Positions 1 to 4,145 of a stretch of 6,586 nucleotides of DNA are shown here, piece after piece. A program made the position numbers and the translations under genes. Source of the DNA: Olsenella sp. (GTDB taxonomy: Bacteria > Actinomycetota > Coriobacteriia > Coriobacteriales > Atopobiaceae); NCBI GenBank assembly GCA_015062715.1, contig SUUD01000115.1, forward strand, positions 1 to 6,586, given 5' to 3'. Under the pieces are notes generated by a model. The model had not been told where the DNA came from. It saw only the letters and a program-made list of their open reading frames with translations, and did no database searches. Each line of letters starts with the position of its first letter. Within the stretch, counting starts at the first letter, position 1.

Positions 1-1473
1 GTAGTCGGACGCGTCGCCGATGACCGAGTCGCCGATGATGACGGGGTCGTACACTCCCTGGCGGATAGCCTCGGACGACTCGCGCAGGACGATTTGGCCG
101 ACGGGGATGGTCGAGGGATCCTGGGGCTGCTCGCCCACGGTGGCAAGCGACTCGTCCGGGCCCTCGAGCTCCATGGCCTGGTCGGCCGCCTCGCCGGTGC
201 TGGTGATGGCGTCCTCGGGAACGACCGTCTGGTCGGGGATGAGGGCGAGCCCGCCTGCCGACACGGAAAGCACGAGCGCGCAGAGGCCACAACCAACGCG
301 CGCGAGCATGACCTGGTTGGGGGCGAAGTCGCGCGAGCCCAGCACCGCGGAGGCAAGGCCGCGTGGACCGCCCGCCTCGCCCACGGCGCCCACGAGCCAG
401 CCCGCGCCAAGGGCCACCGCGCATGACACCACAACAGCCAGTACCTTGACCCAGGCGGGGGCCGTGAACGCCTGCGCCCCCATGAGGATGATCAGCGGGT
501 AGTGCCACAGGTAGAGCTCGTAGGACCGCTGGCCCGCCCAGGCAAGGGGTCCCAGGGCGAACAGGCTCGCCAAGATGCCGTCGGGCACGAGCAGGGCTGC
601 GATGACGACGGAGGTGAGCACGGAGGCGACGAGCATGCCGCCGTAGTAGAGGAAGGGCGACTGCGCCGGAATGAGGGCCATCATGGCCACCAGCAACGAG
701 AGTGCGACCGCGCCAGCCACGTCGTACAGTCTCGACGGCGAGGGCAGTGGCCACTCCGGCCACTCCCCCATGGGCCAGGCCATCGCCAACCAGGAGCCCA
801 CGAGCAGCGAGAACGCACGGGTGTCGGGTCCGTAGTAGACGCGGCTCGGGTCGGCATCGGGACGATAGAGCACCGCCATGGCGATGGCGGAGACCAGCGC
901 CAGCACGAGCGTGGCAATGCGCTGCGGACGCCCGGCACGTCCGTCGCGGTCGAGGATGAAGACCAGGACGATGGGCCATACCAGGCAGAACTGCATGTCG
1001 ACGCCGAGATACCACAGGTGCGTGAGCGGCGAGGGGGCGCCAAGGGCGTCGAAGTAGGACATGTTGCGCAGGATGTAGCTCACGTTCTCGAAGAACAGGA
1101 GCGCTGGTACGACGTCCGGGCGGACCTTGGTGAGCAGCACGTGGTTGAACAGGACGCACAGAAGGGTGACGCACAGGACCATGAGCGCCATGGGCGCCCA
1201 GAGCCTCGACACGCGCCGCAGCCAGAACCCTCCCAGAAGGCTCGGTGCGGGGGTGCCGTCACCCTTTCGACGGGCGATGGTCGAGGTGACCAGGTAGCCG
1301 GTGAGCACGAAGAACATGACGACGCCGAGGTGCCCCGAGGGCAGCCAGGAGACCCCGAGGTGGTAGAGGACGATGGCGGCGATGGCAAGGACCCGCAGCC
1401 CGTCGAGCTGCGACATGCGCGGCTTGTGCACAACAGTGCGAGCTTGAGCCCTCGTCCCTCTAACCCGAGCCAT
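1..1473 (-). CDS. OafA/OatA-type membrane O-acyltransferase with start of SGNH domain (C-terminus cut by window edge)
   Basis: An acyltransferase-3 family membrane protein. By family, such proteins move acyl (usually acetyl) groups across the membrane onto peptidoglycan, teichoic acid or exported polysaccharide. The open frame runs 491 codons to the left edge without a stop. The N-terminal signature DGLRVLAIAAIVLYHL (residues 24-39) holds the expected catalytic His38. FWLRRVSRLW (83-92) is the usual Arg-rich motif, HLWYLGVDMQFCLVWP (152-167) matches the family's HxWSLxxEEQFYLLWP block, with DM in place of EE, and YELYLWHYPL (318-327) is the late signature. About ten hydrophobic spans lie between residues 25 and 410. 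A Ser/Glu-rich extracellular linker (about 412-470) leads to VIIGDSVIGD, whose GDS is block I of an SGNH esterase. The fusion is therefore OatA-like; the rest of the esterase lies outside the window. I chose the ATG at 1473 because GGTGAGG precedes it closely and a TATAAT box lies about 38 bases upstream. In-frame GTG (1431) and ATG (1416) are alternatives. The acceptor is unknown. Confidence 0.9.
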   Translation of the reverse strand, partial: MARVRGTRAQARTVVHKPRMSQLDGLRVLAIAAIVLYHLGVSWLPSGHLGVVMFFVLTGYLVTSTIARRKGDGTPAPSLLGGFWLRRVSRLWAPMALMVLCVTLLCVLFNHVLLTKVRPDVVPALLFFENVSYILRNMSYFDALGAPSPLTHLWYLGVDMQFCLVWPIVLVFILDRDGRAGRPQRIATLVLALVSAIAMAVLYRPDADPSRVYYGPDTRAFSLLVGSWLAMAWPMGEWPEWPLPSPSRLYDVAGAVALSLLVAMMALIPAQSPFLYYGGMLVASVLTSVVIAALLVPDGILASLFALGPLAWAGQRSYELYLWHYPLIILMGAQAFTAPAWVKVLAVVVSCAVALGAGWLVGAVGEAGGPRGLASAVLGSRDFAPNQVMLARVGCGLCALVLSVSAGGLALIPDQTVVPEDAITSTGEAADQAMELEGPDESLATVGEQPQDPSTIPVGQIVLRESSEAIRQGVYDPVIIGDSVIGDASDY

Positions 1474-1510
1474 TCCTCACCCCGACCGATTGTCGACCTT
1501 TATCTCTCCG

Positions 1511-1534
1511 ATTATATGTTGTCACGCGGTGACA
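1511..1534 (-). promoter_or_regulatory. Promoter and palindromic operator candidate for the acyltransferase gene
   Basis: On the minus strand a perfect TATAAT occupies 1516-1511, with an expected transcript start near 1504 and a leader of about 30 bases to the ATG at 1473. Just upstream of it lies the 15-bp palindrome TGTCACGCGGTGACA (1520-1534), two 6-base arms around GCG, inside what would be the -10/-35 spacer. No good -35 hexamer is visible at 16-18 bases, so the promoter may need an activator, or the palindrome may be a repressor site. The -10 is seen directly; the operator role is inferred. Confidence 0.6.
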
Positions 1535-1559
1535 GGTCCCCACGGTCAGCAGGCATTCG

Positions 1560-1577
1560 CGAGGAGGTCACTCCTCG
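1560..1577 (-). other. Short hairpin spanning the stop codon of the RF-like gene
   Basis: CGAGGAG and CTCCTCG (7-bp arms) flank a four-base loop that contains most of the TGA stop of the gene ending at 1568. No run of T follows on the minus strand, so it is not a standard intrinsic terminator. It could slow 3' decay or be chance, since the arms encode the acidic DEE tail. The rest of the 94-base gap to the next gene holds only that gene's promoter. Confidence 0.3.
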
Positions 1578-1954
1578 TCTGGCCGGCGCCTGTTGCGCTT
1601 GGTCTCGGAGCGGAACCGCTTGTCGCGGAGCCGCCGCTCCACCGAGGAGCGCGTCGGCCTTGTCTTGTGGCGCGTCGTTGGCGGGATGGCCCGGCGAAGG
1701 AGCTCCTCGTGGATCTTGCGCAGGCAGATCTGGCGGTTTCGATACTGGCTGCGCGACTCGCGGCTCACCACGACGATGCCCGTGGGCACATGGCGCATGC
1801 GAACCGCTGAGTCTGCCGTGTTGACGCCCTGGCCACCCGGCCCCGACGCATGGAACGCCTCGGCGACGCACTCCTGCGAGAGCTCGTCGAGGGTACGTCG
1901 CGCAAGGCGCGCATAGTCACGGTATGTCATGCCCATATCGTCCATGGGTGACAT
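1568..1954 (-). CDS. Small GGQ-domain release-factor-like protein (probable ribosome rescue, ArfB/RF-like)
   Basis: A 128-residue protein made of a catalytic RF-1 domain alone. By family, the GGQ loop enters the ribosomal peptidyl-transferase centre and triggers hydrolysis of peptidyl-tRNA. Without the codon-reading domains of RF1/RF2, such proteins usually free stalled ribosomes. ASGPGGQGVNTADSAVRMRH (36-55) carries the GGQ at 40-42, and RESRSQYRNR (65-74) is the conserved RSQxxNR block. The tail from about 94 to 125 is very basic (RPTRSSVERRLRDKRFRSETKR and on), as in ArfB/ICT1, where the tail lies in the mRNA channel. Oddly, GGQ is followed by G-V-N-T rather than the usual H/K-V-N-K, and the core looks more RF2/PrfH-like than ArfB-like. 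The start is uncertain: ATGs at 1954, 1945, 1936 and 1930 and a TTG at 1975 are in frame, and none has a strong ribosome site. It lies about 60 bases downstream of the YegP gene on the same strand with no clear terminator between, so the two may be co-transcribed. Confidence 0.85.
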   Translation of the reverse strand: MSPMDDMGMTYRDYARLARRTLDELSQECVAEAFHASGPGGQGVNTADSAVRMRHVPTGIVVVSRESRSQYRNRQICLRKIHEELLRRAIPPTTRHKTRPTRSSVERRLRDKRFRSETKRNRRRPDEE

Positions 1955-2014
1955 GGTACGACAGCCGCCGGACAAATGGGCGGTCCCACGGGGCTTGCGG
2001 GCGCTGGGAGGGGC

Positions 2015-2386
2015 TTACGCCTCGTCGACGACCTCGGCGTCCACGGCGTTCTTGCGCACGCTCTCGATGCCGTTGAGGCAGCTGGACTTTGCCTTATAAC
2101 CCTCGCTCGCGAGAATGGCCTGTCCATTCCTTGCCTTGAGGCGGAAGCGGAACTCGCCGGCCTTGTCGAGGTAGACCTCGAACTTGGGATGAGCCTGCGT
2201 CTCGTAGCCCTCGACCGTCTGGTCCTCGAGGTTGGCGATGGGGGCGTTGGTGCGCACGCTCTCGACGCCGTTGAGGCAGGCGTCGCGAGTCGTGTACGTC
2301 TCAGAGGTCCCCACGACCTGGCCGTTGCCGGCGACGAGGTTGAACCTGCTGCCCTTCTCGGTGGTGCGGACGCTGAACTTGCCCAT
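2015..2386 (-). CDS. YegP-family (DUF1508) protein with two tandem repeats
   Basis: A 123-residue cytoplasmic protein formed of two copies of the roughly 55-residue YegP/DUF1508 unit. Each copy runs from a KFxV strand through an NGQ turn and an S-x-x-Y segment to a CLNGxESVRxNA helix. Copy 1 covers about residues 2-55 (NGQVVGTSETY, then CLNGVESVRTNA) and copy 2 about 67-123 (NGQAILASEGY, then CLNGIESVRKNA). Two units is the usual architecture of the family, whose biochemical role is not established; it is often linked to stress or stationary phase. The ATG at 2386 is well supported by AAGGAGG five bases upstream. The acidic tail VVDEA ends at a TAA. There is no signal peptide or membrane span. 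A promoter was not clear in the roughly 45 bases between the start and the hairpin at 2433-2460. Confidence 0.92.
   Translation of the reverse strand: MGKFSVRTTEKGSRFNLVAGNGQVVGTSETYTTRDACLNGVESVRTNAPIANLEDQTVEGYETQAHPKFEVYLDKAGEFRFRLKARNGQAILASEGYKAKSSCLNGIESVRKNAVDAEVVDEA
2053..2279 (-). repeat. Near-identical 29-base direct repeats inside the YegP gene (2053-2081 and 2251-2279)
   Basis: Two 29-base segments, 198 bases (exactly 66 codons) apart, differ at a single base. They encode the CLNGxESVRxNA parts of the two YegP units. The rest of the two units has diverged much more at DNA level, so this patch is either under strong protein and codon constraint or kept alike by gene conversion. 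Confidence 0.75.
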
Positions 2387-2432
2387 GCATGCCTCCTTGG
2401 TCGACGTAGTCCCTAATCGAATGGTATGCCCT

Positions 2433-2460
2433 CGACCTGTCGTGGTGGCACGACAGGTCG
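2433..2460. other. Perfect 12-bp inverted repeat with 4-base loop
   Basis: CGACCTGTCGTG (2433-2444) and CACGACAGGTCG (2449-2460) are perfect reverse complements around GTGG. The element lies 40 bases past the stop of the small membrane protein gene (2501) and about 47 bases ahead of the YegP start, both on the minus strand. No T-run follows on either strand. It fits a U-less hairpin terminator or mRNA-end stabiliser for the upstream gene, or an operator for the YegP promoter; the sequence alone does not decide. The rest of the 114-base gap shows nothing else clear. Confidence 0.6.
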
Positions 2461-2500
2461 CACGCCAGGACGCTGGCGGCGCAATGCGTCGGCGAGAGGC

Positions 2501-2830
2501 CTATGCCTGGTCCACCACGACCGACCCCGAGCCAGGGTTAATGACAACGCGGTCGACCACGCGACCCAGGCTGTCAAAGAAGACGAGGTCCACGCGGCCG
2601 TCGATGTACTCGACGTCGATGTTGCCCTCCCAGCGGCCGATCTCCTCGCCCGTGGCCGAGTAGAGCGTGACAACGCGGTCGACGCCATGCCCGTACTCGG
2701 CCTGCCAGCGCGAGACGTTGCGCGAGCAGGTCGAGCTGTTGACCGTGAACCAGAAGAGCAAGAACGCCAGCAGGGCCACGACGAACGCGACGCCGATGCC
2801 GATCCTCTTGGCGATCTTTCCGCTTTCCAT
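2501..2830 (-). CDS. Small single-span membrane protein of unknown function
   Basis: A 109-residue protein. A short basic N-terminus (MESGKIAKR) is followed by one hydrophobic span (about 10-30, GIGVAFVVALLAFLLFWFTV). An extracytoplasmic domain of about 78 residues then starts NSSTCSRNVSRWQAEYG and continues with strand-like segments VDRVVTLYSATGEEIGRWEG, IDVEYIDGRVDLVFFDS and VINPGSGSVVVDQA. Positive-inside charge predicts N-in/C-out. The layout (Cys, short helix with Y-G-x-G-V-x-R, strands around G-x-x-I-x-x-W/Y-x-G, closing V-V-V) reminds me of small phage- or mobile-element-associated lipoproteins in gut Firmicutes. This is from memory and unproven, and here a membrane anchor replaces the lipobox. 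The ATG at 2830 has AAGGGAG six to seven bases upstream. The frame stays open to an ATG at 3133, but that extension runs antisense through the promoter and the next gene and reads as non-coding. It is divergently transcribed from the SPFH gene. Confidence 0.8.
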   Translation of the reverse strand: MESGKIAKRIGIGVAFVVALLAFLLFWFTVNSSTCSRNVSRWQAEYGHGVDRVVTLYSATGEEIGRWEGNIDVEYIDGRVDLVFFDSLGRVVDRVVINPGSGSVVVDQA

Positions 2831-2878
2831 TGCCACTCCCTTCCCCGGCGGATGCCGGGACCAGAATTGTCTGGGAGT

Positions 2879-2927
2879 CGTATACCCAAAGTCGGTCGAG
2901 ATTAACGTCTCTAGGGTTGGGTATAGT
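2879..2927. promoter_or_regulatory. Divergent promoter region with mirror-image extended -10 boxes
   Basis: TATACCCAA (2881-2889) and TTGGGTATA (2917-2925) form a perfect 9-bp inverted repeat. Each arm carries a candidate -10: TATAGT (2922-2927) reading right toward the SPFH gene, and TATACG (2884-2879) reading left toward the small membrane protein. The implied leaders are about 54 and 42 bases. Between them GAGA (2898-2901) and TCTC (2908-2911) flank TTAACG, and lie over both expected -35 positions, where neither strand has a good -35 hexamer. A regulator bound in the middle could control both genes. The boxes are seen directly; promoter use and regulation are inferred. Confidence 0.55.
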
Positions 2928-2943
2928 GTCTGGGACCGCATGA

Positions 2944-2960
2944 CGCACGACCCGCGTGCG
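2944..2960 (+). other. Small hairpin in the leader of the SPFH mRNA
   Basis: CGCACG (2944-2949) and CGTGCG (2955-2960) pair around a 5-base loop, 27 bases ahead of the start codon and clear of the ribosome site. In such GC-rich sequence this may be chance. Confidence 0.25.
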
Positions 2961-2987
2961 CCGTGCGGGCGGATACTGGAGGTCCAC

Positions 2988-3977
2988 ATGGAAGTCATCA
3001 TCGTCCTCATCATCCTGTTCGTGTTCGTCATGCCCGCGATCTCGAACGCCATCAACGGCGCAGGTCGAAGGCGCGACGCGCACGGCAACCTCATCGGCTC
3101 GGGCACCATCACCCACACCCACGCCGGCATCATCTACGTGATCCAGCAGCAGCACGTGGGCGTCATCGAGCGCATGGGCAAGTTCCACCAGATCGTGGGC
3201 CCCGGCCTGCACGTCCGCGTCCCCTTCATCGACCGCGTCATCGACGTGAGCCTCATGACCGAGGACGAGCACGTCACCTTCGACGCCAAGACCGCCGACA
3301 ACGTCACCATCGAGCTCGACGTCTCCATCCAGTACCACGTCGACTACAGCCAGCGCACCGATGGCTCCAACGGCATCTTCCAGAGCCTCTACACCCTCAC
3401 CGACCCGGTCTCGCAGATGCGCGACTACTTTGCCGACGCCCTGCGCTCGCAGATTCCGGCGCGCACCCTCGACGAGGTCTTCTCCGAGAAGGACGCCATC
3501 GCCTCGGCCATCGACGACGTCGTGTCCGAGAAGATGCTGGCCTATGGCTACACCATCGTCACCACCCTCATCACCTCGATCAAGCTGCCGGCAGACGTCC
3601 AGCAGTCCATGAACCGCATCATCGCCTCCAAGAACGACCTCGAGAGCGCCAAGAACGAGGCCGAGGCCGAGCGCCAGAAGACCGTCATCGCCGCCACGGC
3701 AAAGGCCGAGGCCATGGAGAAGGAGGGCGAGGGCATCGCCAAGCAGCGCGTCGCCATCGCGCGCGGCATCCGCGACTCCATCGACACCATCCAGGGCTCC
3801 ACGCTCTCCGAGGGCGAGGCCAACCGCCTGTTCGAGTTCACGCAGTGGGTGGGCATGATGGAGGAGTACGCGCAGCGTGGCGCCTCCACGGTCATCCTGC
3901 CCAACGACTTCGAGAGCACGCAGTCCATGTTCACGCAGATGGTCTCGGCCGAAGAGGTCAAGAAGGCCGAGGAGTGA
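2988..3977 (+). CDS. SPFH/Band 7 (stomatin/prohibitin) membrane protein, HIR-like
   Basis: A 329-residue SPFH protein. Family members form ring- or cage-like oligomers on the membrane that organise microdomains and protect or sequester partner proteins. An N-terminal span (about 3-19, VIIVLIILFVFVMPAIS) is followed by a short basic segment, then the SPFH domain from about 46 to 205: IIYVIQQQHVGVIERMGKF, GPGLHVRVPF, KTADNVTIELDVSIQYHV, then AYGYTIVTTLITSIKLP. An alanine/glutamate-rich coiled coil (about 205-260, with AEAERQKTVIAATAKAEAME) and a short tail (TQWVGMMEEYAQRGASTVIL) complete it. The order YGY-xI-x-x-TLI, GxxAKQRxAIxRGIRDSI and the late MMEEY...GAS-x-x-x-xP closely follow plant hypersensitive-induced-reaction (HIR) proteins. 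The ATG at 2988 has CTGGAGG six bases upstream. Codons end almost always in C or G, hinting at high expression. No NfeD partner, common beside bacterial SPFH genes, is present. It is a single-gene unit: divergent promoter before, strong terminator after. Confidence 0.93.
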   Translation: MEVIIVLIILFVFVMPAISNAINGAGRRRDAHGNLIGSGTITHTHAGIIYVIQQQHVGVIERMGKFHQIVGPGLHVRVPFIDRVIDVSLMTEDEHVTFDAKTADNVTIELDVSIQYHVDYSQRTDGSNGIFQSLYTLTDPVSQMRDYFADALRSQIPARTLDEVFSEKDAIASAIDDVVSEKMLAYGYTIVTTLITSIKLPADVQQSMNRIIASKNDLESAKNEAEAERQKTVIAATAKAEAMEKEGEGIAKQRVAIARGIRDSIDTIQGSTLSEGEANRLFEFTQWVGMMEEYAQRGASTVILPNDFESTQSMFTQMVSAEEVKKAEE

Positions 3978-4005
3978 CCTGGCTCCTCAACACCGTGCGT
4001 CCTCT

Positions 4006-4039
4006 GGCGCCTCGGCTTCGGCCGGGGCGCCTCTTTTTT
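4006..4039 (+). terminator. Rho-independent terminator of the SPFH gene
   Basis: An 11-bp stem, GGCGCCTCGGC (4006-4016) with GCCGGGGCGCC (4021-4031), has a single T·G pair and a TTCG loop closed by C-G, the extra-stable cUUCGg form. TCTTTTTT follows at 4032-4039. It starts 28 bases past the SPFH stop and insulates the next gene. Confidence 0.93.
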
Positions 4040-4061
4040 GGCCCGTGATGCGCTTTCGCTG

Positions 4062-4091
4062 TTTCACTCCGTAAGTTAGAAGTGGTAAACT
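4062..4091 (+). promoter_or_regulatory. Candidate promoter of the secreted repeat protein gene
   Basis: TTTCAC (4062-4067) and TAAACT (4086-4091), 18 bases apart, are the best -35/-10 pair in the markedly AT-rich gap before the gene at 4146. They predict a start near 4098 and a leader of about 48 bases. Neither hexamer is perfect, so this is moderate evidence. The -10 overlaps the palindrome at 4087-4105. Confidence 0.45.
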
Positions 4092-4105
4092 AATAAAGTT
4101 AGTTT
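4087..4105. promoter_or_regulatory. 19-bp palindromic operator candidate (TetR-like spacing)
   Basis: AAACTAA (4087-4093) and TTAGTTT (4099-4105) are perfect 7-base arms around TAAAG, overlapping the putative -10. A second, overlapping dyad, GTTAG (4098-4102) and CTAAC (4109-4113), follows, and an additional GTTAG lies at 4075-4079, so the TTAG/CTAA core recurs across 4075-4113. Arm length and spacing suit a dimeric repressor, for example TetR family, which commonly regulates YhgE/MMPL-type genes. No regulator gene is in the window, so the identity is inference. Confidence 0.55.
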
Positions 4106-4145
4106 TGGCTAACGATTTGACGTATCAACACGTGAAAGGCCCAGG

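Noticed and set aside
502..1824. 440-codon plus-strand open frame
   Set aside because: It lies antisense to the acyltransferase and RF-like genes. Its translation is rich in H, Q, R, G and E in the low-complexity way of high-GC shadow frames, while the opposite strand gives clear family motifs.
1955..1975. TTG start at 1975 for the RF-like protein
   Set aside because: TTG is rare, has no ribosome site here, and adds residues unlike the family. Downstream ATGs are preferred, though the exact one is uncertain.
2667..2987. N-terminal extension of the SPFH protein
   Set aside because: It would overlap the small membrane protein antisense and cross the divergent promoter. The ATG at 2988 has GGAGG at good spacing.
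2831..3133. N-terminal extension of the small membrane protein
   Set aside because: The extension is Met/Thr/Arg-rich, antisense to the SPFH N-terminus and crosses the promoter. The ATG at 2830 has a good ribosome site and directly precedes the membrane span.
2574..3338. 254-codon minus-strand open frame rich in Asp and Val
   Set aside because: It is antisense to the SPFH gene and crosses the divergent promoter region. Its D/V/H-rich composition comes from the codon bias of the other strand.
2963..4048. 361-codon plus-strand open frame overlapping the SPFH gene
   Set aside because: It is a +1 frame shadow rich in Arg, His and Pro and runs through the terminator. The SPFH frame has the motifs and the ribosome site.
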